In this document: piece after piece, positions 31,548-38,587 of the stretch
Position numbering within the stretch: the first letter of the stretch is position 1
Layout of the letters: every line of letters begins with the position of its first letter
From: Pseudomonas hefeiensis
Lineage (GTDB): Bacteria; Pseudomonadota; Gammaproteobacteria; Pseudomonadales; Pseudomonadaceae
NCBI RefSeq assembly: GCF_030687835.1
Contig: NZ_CP117449.1
Location: forward strand, 248,001-312,000
Length of the DNA stretch: 64,000 nucleotides
Reading direction: 5' to 3'
The notes under the pieces: generated by a model
Told to the model about the DNA's origin: nothing
Seen by the model: the letters and a program-made list of their open reading frames with translations, nothing else
Database searches by the model: none
Made by a program: the position numbers and the translations under genes

Positions 31548-31576
31548 AGACTAGCTGTGGTCCCAAAGCCGGACAA
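31548..31576 (-). promoter_or_regulatory. Promoter of the second DUF6124 unit
   Basis: On the minus strand, TTGTCC (31576-31571), a 17-base spacer and TAGTCT (31553-31548). It is identical in boxes and spacing to the promoter at 7721-7749, and the GGAGATTTCCTTC block is kept upstream. Confidence 0.65.
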
Positions 31577-31688
31577 GTTCACCAAAGCCGCTACAACTTG
31601 AAGGAAATCTCCTAGGACCAGATGCACACTCCCTTGACGCCCCCCACCGCTGTCGTAGACTCCGCCCATCCGTCAGGGAGTAGCGGTT

Positions 31689-32468
31689 ATGCGGCGTTCA
31701 TGTAGTTGGGTTTTGGGGTTGGCCTTTGTAACGTGCGGAGTGCAGGCGCAAACGCCTGTTTCCGGCGATCCGTTGCTCGAGAGCGGCATCACGGCCAGTG
31801 CGCCGAGCGGCAATGAGGCGCGCGGGGTGCTTCGGGCGCGGGATCAGGCGGTGCTTGCCAGTGAACTGGCCGGGCGAATTATCGAGTTGCCGTTCAGTGA
31901 GGGCGAGTCGTTCAAGAAGGGCGATACCCTGGCACGTTTCGATTGTTCGGCGTACCAGGCTCAGCTCAATGCGGCCAGGGCCGCGAGCCGCGGTGCCAGT
32001 GAAGAGCTGGCCCATAACAAGCAGCTGGCGGCGTTGAAGTCGGTTGGGCGTTTTGAAGTGGCGCGCGCCGAGGCCAGGCTTAGCGAGGCTCAGGCCCAAT
32101 CCCAGGTTTATCAGGTCCAGGTCAAGCGCTGCAGCGTGATCGCGCCGTTCGATGGACAGGTGGTGGTGCGCAAGGTCCAGCGTTATGAAAGCGTGGCCGC
32201 CGGCGCGCCGTTGCTGGATGTGGTCGACAACCGCACCCTGGAGATCCACCTGTTGGTGCCTTCGCGCTGGATGGGCAGGCTTAAGCCCGGCCAACCCTTT
32301 ACCTTTGTCCCCGATGAGACCGGCAAGCCGCTGCAAGCGACGGTCAAGCGCCTTGGCGCGCGCATCGACGAGGGCAGCCAGACCTTGCTGCTGGTTGCCA
32401 GCGTCCCTGATGCCAGTGGCCTGCTGTCCGGCATGAGCGGCACGGCGCGTTTCGCGGAGTTCAAGTGA
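31689..32468 (+). CDS. Periplasmic adaptor (HlyD/MFP family) of the LEPR-protein locus
   Basis: A 259-residue adaptor with a signal peptide (LGLAFVTCGVQAQ). It has the split lipoyl motif (ELAGRIIELPFSEGESFKKG and CSVIAPFDGQVVVRKVQRYE) flanking a short coiled coil, then a beta-barrel. It is smaller than RND adaptors, which are usually 350-400 residues. First gene of a tight four-gene run (31689-36383) that also holds two more HlyD-type proteins; its stop overlaps the next start (GTGA). Probably part of an envelope-spanning export machine. The ATG at 31689 is preceded by AGGGAGTAGCGG. Confidence 0.8.
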   Translation: MRRSCSWVLGLAFVTCGVQAQTPVSGDPLLESGITASAPSGNEARGVLRARDQAVLASELAGRIIELPFSEGESFKKGDTLARFDCSAYQAQLNAARAASRGASEELAHNKQLAALKSVGRFEVARAEARLSEAQAQSQVYQVQVKRCSVIAPFDGQVVVRKVQRYESVAAGAPLLDVVDNRTLEIHLLVPSRWMGRLKPGQPFTFVPDETGKPLQATVKRLGARIDEGSQTLLLVASVPDASGLLSGMSGTARFAEFK

Positions 32469-33784
32469 ACGCGCCGATAATGGGCAGCGCCGAGCAGGTA
32501 TTTGCCCGTTTCCTCGACCTGGAGCGCCAGACGCGGGCCGCGCGTACCCCGGCGCAGTTGTGCTACAGCCTGGTCAACGATGGTCAGGCTCTGTTCGGGT
32601 TTCGCCACGCCGCGCTGTTGATCGCCGGCAAGGTCCAGGCGGTGACCGGTGTCAGTGCGGTGGAGCCCAACGCGCCATTCGTGGCATTTGTCGAGCAGGC
32701 GGTAGCGCAGTTGTTCAAAAGCGGGGTGCTGAACCAGGCCCGGGTAATTGCCGCTGATGGGGTGAGCGACTCCATTCAGGCGGACTGGCGAAGTCTGTCG
32801 GCGGGGCAGGTGTTCTGGCTGCCGTTGATCGATCATCAGGGGCAGGTGTTCGGTGGCTTATGGTTGGCCCGTGACCTGCCATGGTCGCCGTCCGAACAAG
32901 TGCTGCTCTCGCAACTGGGCGACACCTACAGTCACGCCTGGCTGGCGCTGCAGCCACGCAAACCGTGGCGCTTGCGCTGGACCCGCAAGCGTCAGGTCGC
33001 CTTGGTAGCGGTGCTGCTGTTGGGGTTGCTGATTCCTGTGCGTCAGTCGGTATTGGCCCCGGCCGAAGTGGTGCCGCTGGGCGGGCAGGTGGTGGCGGCG
33101 CCGCTGGACGGAGTGATCGCTGAATTTCTGGTCAAGCCCAACCAGAGCGTCAAGAGCGGTGACCTGCTGCTGCGCTTCGAAAGCACCAGTCTCAAGGCCC
33201 AGGCCGATGTGGCCGAGCGAGTTTTGGGCGTGGCCGAGGCGGAGCTCAAGGCCAACTCTCAGCGCTCGTTTGCCGATGCCGAATCGAGTTCCAAGATTGA
33301 TCTGTTGGCTGCTCGCGTCGAGCAGAAACGCGCCGAGCGCGACTATGCCATCGAGTTGCTCAAACGCAGCGAAGTGCGCGCCGAACGGGACGGCATTGCG
33401 GTGTTTGCCGATGCCGAACGTTGGCTTGGCAAGCCGGTTCAGACAGGCGAGCGGTTGATGGAAATCGCCGACCCGAACCAGGCCGAATTGCGTATTGAAC
33501 TGGCAGTGGGCGATGCAATTGACCTGGCCCCCGGTGCCCAGGTGGCGTTGTTCCTCGACAGTGATCCGTTGCAGCGGCACCTGGCCAGGCTCGAACGTTC
33601 GGCCTACGAGGCGCAACCCACCGCCGCCGGGCAACTGGCGTATCGACTGGACGCGCGTTTCGATGACGCGGCGCCGCGCATTGGCCTGCGGGGCACGGCG
33701 AAAATTTTCGGCGATCGCGCCCCACTGGCGCTGTACCTGCTGCGTCGACCCCTGGCCGGCTTGCGCCAGAGTGTGGGCCTGTAG
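32465..33784 (+). CDS. GAF-like / HlyD fusion, inner-membrane adaptor
   Basis: A 439-residue protein. Residues 1-170 resemble a GAF sensory fold (LCYSLVNDGQALFGFRHAAL, VFWLPLIDHQGQVFGGLW). A transmembrane helix follows (VALVAVLLLGLLIPV, near 180-195), then a HlyD-type lipoyl/coiled-coil region (GGQVVAAPLDGVIAEFLVKP, RSEVRAERDGIAVFADAERW) and a barrel. GTG at 32465 overlaps the previous stop; the next gene starts one base after this stop. A cytoplasmic GAF domain on an adaptor suggests the export step senses a small ligand, but that is inference. Confidence 0.75.
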   Translation: MNAPIMGSAEQVFARFLDLERQTRAARTPAQLCYSLVNDGQALFGFRHAALLIAGKVQAVTGVSAVEPNAPFVAFVEQAVAQLFKSGVLNQARVIAADGVSDSIQADWRSLSAGQVFWLPLIDHQGQVFGGLWLARDLPWSPSEQVLLSQLGDTYSHAWLALQPRKPWRLRWTRKRQVALVAVLLLGLLIPVRQSVLAPAEVVPLGGQVVAAPLDGVIAEFLVKPNQSVKSGDLLLRFESTSLKAQADVAERVLGVAEAELKANSQRSFADAESSSKIDLLAARVEQKRAERDYAIELLKRSEVRAERDGIAVFADAERWLGKPVQTGERLMEIADPNQAELRIELAVGDAIDLAPGAQVALFLDSDPLQRHLARLERSAYEAQPTAAGQLAYRLDARFDDAAPRIGLRGTAKIFGDRAPLALYLLRRPLAGLRQSVGL

Positions 33785-33785
33785 C

Positions 33786-35882
33786 ATGGAGCTGCCGAGC
33801 CTGCGGCCAGACCTGCAATTGTCTCCGGCGGCGCCGGACCCGGACGGCTCCCCGCAGTGGACGCTGGCCGATCCGGTACGCGGGCGTTATTTCAAGCTCG
33901 GCGCGGCGGCAATGCGCATGCTGCGGCACTGGTCTCTTGGTGACCCGGAGCAGGTGCTGCAAGCGGCGAACCGTGAGCCGGGGCTGCCGCTCAATGGTGA
34001 GTCGCTGGAGCAACTGCTGGGCTTTTTGCGGGGTCACGATCTGATCAGCGCCATGGACCCGCAACAGCGTGACAGCTATCAGTTCAAGACCGCCGCCCAA
34101 CGCCAGAGCCTGTGGCAGATCCTGCTGCATCAATATCTGTTTTTTCGCATTCCGCTGTGGCGTCCGGATGCTTTTCTCAACCGCGCCTGGCCGTTTCTTG
34201 CGCGGTTCGGTCCCGCCATCCTGCGTTATGGAATGCCCCTGACCCTGGGTGTGGGGATTTTTCTGGTGTCGCGGGACTGGCAGCGCTTCGTGGCGACTTT
34301 TCCGCACCTGTTCAGTCTGGGTGGCGCGCTGGCGTTCGCGGTGGCGTTGTTTTTCGCCAAGTTGTGCCATGAGTTCGGTCATGCCTTCATGGCCAAGCGC
34401 GCCGGTTGCCGCGTGCAAAGCATGGGCGTGGCGTTCATGGTGCTGTTGCCGATGTTTTATACCGATGTCAGCGATGCCTGGCGGATCAATGATCGCCGAG
34501 CGCGGCTGCTGATCGGCGCCGGCGGTGTGCTGGCCGAATTGCTGCTGGCCTGCATCGCTTTGTTGGCCTGGTCGCTGTTGCCCGACGGACCGGCCCGCAC
34601 GGCGGCGTTCATGTTGGCCAGCGCCACCTGGATCACCACGTTGGTCATCAACCTGAACCCGTTCATGCGCTTCGACGGTTATTTTCTGCTCAGTGATTTC
34701 TGGGCAGTGGATAACCTGCAGGGGCGAGCGTTTGCGTTGTGTCGCTGGCGCCTGCGCGAAGCCTTGTTCGGCTATGGCGCGGCGGCCCCGGAGCCCTGGA
34801 CGCCGAAAATGCGTCGCCGTCTGCTGGTGTGGGGCTACGGTGCCTGGCTGTGGCGCGCGGCGTTGTTTCTCGGTATTGCCCTGGCGGTCTATCACCTGTT
34901 CTTCAAGGTGCTGGGCATTTTCCTGATGTTGGTGGAATTGGTGTGGTTCATTTTTATGCCCATCGTGAACGAATGGCGACAGTGGTGGAGCCGGCGCGAG
35001 CAGGCCCATGGTCCGCGAGTGCTGCTCAGCGGCCTGGTGTTGCTGGCATTGGCGTTGGTGCTGCTGTTGCCCTGGCGCAGCGCCGTGGAGGTGCCGGTCA
35101 TGCTTGAGGCCGGTCGCGCCAGCGCCTTGCATGCGCCGGTGGCGGCGCGGATCAAACAGGTCAATGTGCATGACGGCCAGACCGTGGCCCAGGGCGATGT
35201 ATTGATCGAGCTGGAGTCTCCGGACATGGCCTCACGCCTGGCTATCGTGCGTCGGGAAATCGAGATCCAGCAGCTGCAGATGCGTCGTCAGGCCGGGCGC
35301 AGCGAAACCGCCGCCGATGCCGGTATCGTCGAACAGCAACTGGCCGAAGCGGTGGCTGAATACCGAGGCCTGGCCGCTCAACGTGAGCGCCTGCTGTTAC
35401 GCGCCCCCCATGCCGGACAAGTGCGCGATTTGCTGTCGCAGTTATCGGTGGGACGCTGGTTGTCACCTACACAGCCGCTGGCGCGGGTGGTACAGGCCGA
35501 CTCCCGCTTACGCGGCTACCTGACCGAAGCTGAGCTTTGGCGGGTCGAGCCCGGGGCCACGGGGCGGTTCATCGCGGACGATCCGATGCACGCCTCGATT
35601 GCCGTGCAATTGAATGAGATCGATACCAATGGCGTGGCTTGGGTCGAGCAACAGGCGTTGACGTCCGATCACCACGGGCCGATTGCGGTGCGTCGTGACT
35701 CGCAACAACGGGCAGAGCCGGTGCAGGCGCAATATGGCGTGCGTTTGAGTGCTGTTGATGACACGCCTGCGCCCGCGCAACCGCTGCGTGGCGTCGTGGT
35801 GTTGCAGGGACACGGTGAATCGGTGCTGGGAGCGACCTGGCGTCGGTTGGCGGCGCTGGGTGTGCGTGAAAGCGGATTTTAA
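33786..35882 (+). CDS. M50-type zinc membrane protein fused to HlyD
   Basis: A 698-residue protein. The N-terminal ~100 residues resemble a PqqD-like domain (WTLADPVRGRYFKLG). A multi-helix membrane part carries the site-2-protease motifs HEFGH (195-199) and NPFMRFDG (291-298), so both zinc-ligand sites look complete. The C-terminal 260 residues are HlyD-like (HAPVAARIKQVNVHDGQTV, LLRAPHAGQVRDLLSQLSVG). Such fusions occur in peptide-export systems; here the gene follows two other adaptors, and no ABC ATPase is nearby. Role inferred: export or processing component for the LEPR-motif giant protein. ATG 33786 directly follows the previous stop; a longer frame upstream overlaps the neighbour and is not used. 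Confidence 0.82.
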   Translation: MELPSLRPDLQLSPAAPDPDGSPQWTLADPVRGRYFKLGAAAMRMLRHWSLGDPEQVLQAANREPGLPLNGESLEQLLGFLRGHDLISAMDPQQRDSYQFKTAAQRQSLWQILLHQYLFFRIPLWRPDAFLNRAWPFLARFGPAILRYGMPLTLGVGIFLVSRDWQRFVATFPHLFSLGGALAFAVALFFAKLCHEFGHAFMAKRAGCRVQSMGVAFMVLLPMFYTDVSDAWRINDRRARLLIGAGGVLAELLLACIALLAWSLLPDGPARTAAFMLASATWITTLVINLNPFMRFDGYFLLSDFWAVDNLQGRAFALCRWRLREALFGYGAAAPEPWTPKMRRRLLVWGYGAWLWRAALFLGIALAVYHLFFKVLGIFLMLVELVWFIFMPIVNEWRQWWSRREQAHGPRVLLSGLVLLALALVLLLPWRSAVEVPVMLEAGRASALHAPVAARIKQVNVHDGQTVAQGDVLIELESPDMASRLAIVRREIEIQQLQMRRQAGRSETAADAGIVEQQLAEAVAEYRGLAAQRERLLLRAPHAGQVRDLLSQLSVGRWLSPTQPLARVVQADSRLRGYLTEAELWRVEPGATGRFIADDPMHASIAVQLNEIDTNGVAWVEQQALTSDHHGPIAVRRDSQQRAEPVQAQYGVRLSAVDDTPAPAQPLRGVVVLQGHGESVLGATWRRLAALGVRESGF

Positions 35883-35891
35883 GGAGCAGAC

Positions 35892-36383
35892 ATGGAGTCA
35901 GTAGCGGCAGAGGGCTTGGTGGTACGTCCATCGCGGGTCAATGATGGCCCGTTCTTGCAAAGCCTCTATCAGGCAGCGCGCCCGGATCTGCAATGGATCG
36001 ACGGCGAGCCGGAACAGGTGCAGCAGGTGATCGCGCAGCAGTTCCAGGTGCAGGAGCAAGGCATGGGAGAGCACTTTCCCAATGCCATGCATTACGTCGT
36101 GGAAAAACTCGGCACTGCTATCGGCGCTTTGAGCACCGATTTTGGCCCCAATGAGATCCGCGTGTTGTACCTGGCCTTCATCCCCCAGGCCCGCGGGCAG
36201 GGTTACGGTCGGGCGGTGCTGCAAGGGGTGCAAAAAGCTGCGCAACAAATTCGCTGCCCGGTGGCGACCGTCGTCTGGGCCAGCAACCCCCACGCCCGTC
36301 GGCACTACCTGGCGCTGGGTTTCGAAGTGCAAGAGCGCAACCCGGCGGCAGAGCGCTTGGTTTGGTATCCGAAAGGAAGCTGA
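35892..36383 (+). CDS. GNAT family N-acetyltransferase
   Basis: A 163-residue GCN5-type acetyltransferase. The acetyl-CoA pyrophosphate loop is visible as RGQGYGRAVL in LAFIPQARGQGYG, and the C-terminal part (ASNPHARRHYLALGFEVQER) is the usual GNAT end. It starts nine bases after the M50-HlyD gene with AAGGAG upstream, so it is the last gene of that operon. It may acetylate a component or substrate of the neighbouring system; the substrate is unknown. Confidence 0.85.
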   Translation: MESVAAEGLVVRPSRVNDGPFLQSLYQAARPDLQWIDGEPEQVQQVIAQQFQVQEQGMGEHFPNAMHYVVEKLGTAIGALSTDFGPNEIRVLYLAFIPQARGQGYGRAVLQGVQKAAQQIRCPVATVVWASNPHARRHYLALGFEVQERNPAAERLVWYPKGS

Positions 36384-36396
36384 ACGGCCTATTCAA

Positions 36397-36486
36397 TGTG
36401 GGAGCGAGCCTGCTCGCGATGAGGGCGGTATATTCAACATGGATGCAAGCTGACCCACCGCCATCGCGAGCAGGCTCGCTCCCACA
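36397..36486. repeat. REP doublet
   Basis: TGTGGGAGCGAGCCTGCTCG from 36398 and the inverse CGAGCAGGCTCGCTCCCACA ending at 36486. It lies between the convergent GNAT and DUF6916 genes. Confidence 0.9.
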
Positions 36487-36501
36487 AGGGATTATCGGGA
36501 T

Positions 36502-36813
36502 TCAGTTAAACGCGATATAGAAATACCCCACCGTCGGATCGCGTCCCATGGGTGGGATTCGCGACACAAACACCCCTTCGAGTCTTCCCAGCTCTGGCAC
36601 CTCCAGGCCACAGAGTCCGTCCACGAAGTCCGTGCTCTGCAGGCTGTTGAACTCCACGCTGAACGGCATGCGCTCAGCGCTCGGCATCTTCGCCCGAGGT
36701 GCTTGCTCGAGGGTTTCGAACCGTACGGGCAGGGCACTTCCGTCGGGTAGGGTCAGGCTGCTGGTCTGACCCAGCAGCGGTTGGAAATGACGGCTCTGAA
36801 CCAGCTGCAGCAT
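36502..36813 (-). CDS. DUF6916 family protein
   Basis: A 103-residue protein resembling the DUF6916 group, small beta-rich proteins coded next to phage-tail-collar (MdpB-like) genes in many proteobacteria. It has a conserved F-type start (FQPLLGQTSSLTL) and ends IPPMGRDPTVGYFYIAFN. No signal or membrane segment. The ATG at 36813 has GGAG nine bases upstream. It follows the tail-collar gene after a 47-base gap that contains a strong hairpin. Function unknown; the pairing suggests it works with the tail-collar protein. Confidence 0.65.
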   Translation of the reverse strand: MLQLVQSRHFQPLLGQTSSLTLPDGSALPVRFETLEQAPRAKMPSAERMPFSVEFNSLQSTDFVDGLCGLEVPELGRLEGVFVSRIPPMGRDPTVGYFYIAFN

Positions 36814-36829
36814 GTCGAGGCTCCAAAAG

Positions 36830-36853
36830 GCCGGAGGGCTGCAACCCTCCGGC
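36830..36853 (-). terminator. Hairpin between the tail-collar and DUF6916 genes
   Basis: Perfect 9-bp stem GCCGGAGGG/CCCTCCGGC with a six-base loop, followed on the minus strand by CTTTTGG. It could act as a partial terminator or set the ratio of the two products. Confidence 0.55.
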
Positions 36854-36860
36854 AGGTGGG

Positions 36861-37448
36861 TCAGTTTCGGGCCGGGAAGATGCCTGAAAGAGCGATGCTG
36901 AAGTTGATCGCCAGGAACGGGTTCATGATCGCCATCGGCGTGCTGCCCCCTGCTGGGGCAACCGTGCCGCTGACGGTAGTGGTCACGCCCTGGAGTGGCA
37001 CCGGGGAGGCGCCAATCTGATCGGAATAGATTGCCGCCGACCCTGGCCCGGTGCCGGAGGTGCCGATAAACGAGTTGGTGGCCGTTGGTGTATTGACCGG
37101 GTTGCTGGCCGGGTTTGCCAGTTGCAGGGTGGTCGCGGCGGTGATGCCTGTGAGGGCGTGAGTGTGCATAGGCAGGTTAGCCTGCGTCGCGGTGACGTTT
37201 TCGGTGCCGGAGATTTCGCCGATGACTCGCGGCGTCAGGCCCAAACCGTTGCCCATGCCCATGGGCAGGCGACCTTGCAGGTTGGGGAGCATGAAGGTGG
37301 TCTGGCCGTTTCCTCCATACGTCACACCGATCAGGGAGAACAATGCCTGGTACTGAGAAAGGGCAAGCGTCTGCCCGTTGCACAGGGCCCATTCCCTGGG
37401 TGCGAAGTTGAAGGCGAACGACTGGATAGTGCCGATGAATACTTCCAT
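36861..37448 (-). CDS. Phage tail-collar domain protein (MdpB-like)
   Basis: A 195-residue protein with the tail-collar fold signature: IGTIQSFAFNFAPREWALCN, then YQALFSLIGVTYGGNGQTTF and LPNLQGRLPMGMG, and a low-complexity Thr/Ala-rich C-terminal half. Known relatives are 'microcystin-dependent protein' MdpB and tail-fibre tips, often three in tandem; here only one is present and no other phage gene is near. The ATG at 37448 has GAGGAT upstream and matches the family start; a longer frame adds an unrelated leader. Its place inside the LEPR-protein locus suggests a surface or secreted partner. Confidence 0.82.
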   Translation of the reverse strand: MEVFIGTIQSFAFNFAPREWALCNGQTLALSQYQALFSLIGVTYGGNGQTTFMLPNLQGRLPMGMGNGLGLTPRVIGEISGTENVTATQANLPMHTHALTGITAATTLQLANPASNPVNTPTATNSFIGTSGTGPGSAAIYSDQIGASPVPLQGVTTTVSGTVAPAGGSTPMAIMNPFLAINFSIALSGIFPARN

Positions 37449-37697
37449 AGAATCCTCATCCATCAGGTTATTGGTAGGGCGACTCGTCACGCACGGCTGA
37501 GCGTAGACGGGGTTGTTTCATTCTGCCGGACGAAAAAGGCTGAAAGAATCCATCGTTGTGCTTAATCGATTCAGGTGCCGGAGGTGTTTTTACCGTCCAT
37601 CTTTTTTACACTCCAATGCGCAACTGATATCAAAGTAATACTAGGCGGCAATTATTTCATCAGCTACGCTTCGCGCTACAAATGGAATACAAACAGG

Positions 37698-38543
37698 GTG
37701 AAGGGATTGCCGCAGTTTCACTTTATTTCCGGTTTACCGCGCTCAGGCTCGACCCTGCTTTCTGCCATTTTGTTGCAGAACCCGCGCTTTCATGCCGGCA
37801 TGACCAGCCCCGTTGGCTCGCTGTTCAGCAGCGTCCTGCAGCAGTGCAGCGCCGGCAGTGAGTTCGGCTCGGTGATCGACACCGACCTGCGCCGTCGCCT
37901 GTTGCGCGGGCTGTTCGACTCCTACTACGCCGACAAGGCCGACAAGCCTGTCATCTTCGATACAAATCGCCAGTGGTGCGCCCGGTTGCCTGCGTTGCAG
38001 GACCTGTTCCCCCAGGCCAAGACCATCGCCTGTGTGCGCAACGTCGCCTGGGTGCTGGACAGCCTGGAGCGGCTTTACCGCGCCAACCCGTTCGAAAACA
38101 CCAAGCTGTTCAATGACGATGATGAGCGCAACACCGTCTACAGCCGCTGCGAAACCCTGGCCCAGCGCAACCGCCTGGTTGGCTTTGCCTGGACGGCGCT
38201 CAAAGAGGCGTATTACGGCGAGAACGCCGAGTCTATGCTGATCGTTGACTACGACCTGTTGAGCCAGGCCCCGGAGCGGGTGATGCGCCTGGTGTACGAG
38301 TTCATCGGCGAGCCTTGGTTCGAACACGATTTCAATCACTTGACCTACGACGCACCGGCCTTCGACCAGGCCCTGGGCGTTGCCGGCCTGCACAAAGTCA
38401 AGCCCAAGGTCGCGCCGCAAGCCCGGCGGACCCTGCTGCCACCGGATCTGTTTGAAAAGTATGCCGAGTTGTCGTTCTGGCGCGATGGTTCTTCCAGTGC
38501 TGCCAATGTCATTCGTATGAAAACCGACGCCGCGGTCAACTGA
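37698..38543 (+). CDS. Sulfotransferase family protein
   Basis: About 281 residues from GTG 37698. The PAPS 5'-phosphosulfate loop is SGLPRSGSTLLSA at the N-terminus, and the 3'-phosphate-binding part looks like KTIACVRNVAWVLDSLERL. The C-terminal region holds YEFIGEPWFEHDFNHLTY, typical of bacterial sulfotransferases of this size. The frame is open upstream to 37575, but that leader is unlike the family and lower in GC; GTG 37698 puts the loop near residue 10, as usual. It ends in an intrinsic terminator just before the giant protein gene. Likely substrate: a Tyr, Ser or glycan on a product of this locus (inference). Confidence 0.8.
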   Translation: MKGLPQFHFISGLPRSGSTLLSAILLQNPRFHAGMTSPVGSLFSSVLQQCSAGSEFGSVIDTDLRRRLLRGLFDSYYADKADKPVIFDTNRQWCARLPALQDLFPQAKTIACVRNVAWVLDSLERLYRANPFENTKLFNDDDERNTVYSRCETLAQRNRLVGFAWTALKEAYYGENAESMLIVDYDLLSQAPERVMRLVYEFIGEPWFEHDFNHLTYDAPAFDQALGVAGLHKVKPKVAPQARRTLLPPDLFEKYAELSFWRDGSSSAANVIRMKTDAAVN

Positions 38544-38557
38544 CTCGCGGTTTTTTT
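38530..38557 (+). terminator. Intrinsic terminator after the sulfotransferase
   Basis: Stem CCGCG/CGCGG around a loop that includes the stop codon, followed directly by seven T. The giant gene 30 bases on must therefore have its own promoter or rely on read-through. Confidence 0.7.
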
Positions 38558-38587
38558 CATTTGCGTGTTTAAAAAGTTCGAGTCCAG

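Noticed and set aside
33495..33785. A longer N-terminus for the M50-HlyD protein starting inside the previous gene
   Set aside because: It lies wholly within the GAF-HlyD gene; ATG 33786 follows the previous stop directly.
37575..37697. A 41-codon extension of the first sulfotransferase
   Set aside because: The extension is lower in GC, unlike the family, and displaces the PAPS loop from its usual place near the N-terminus.
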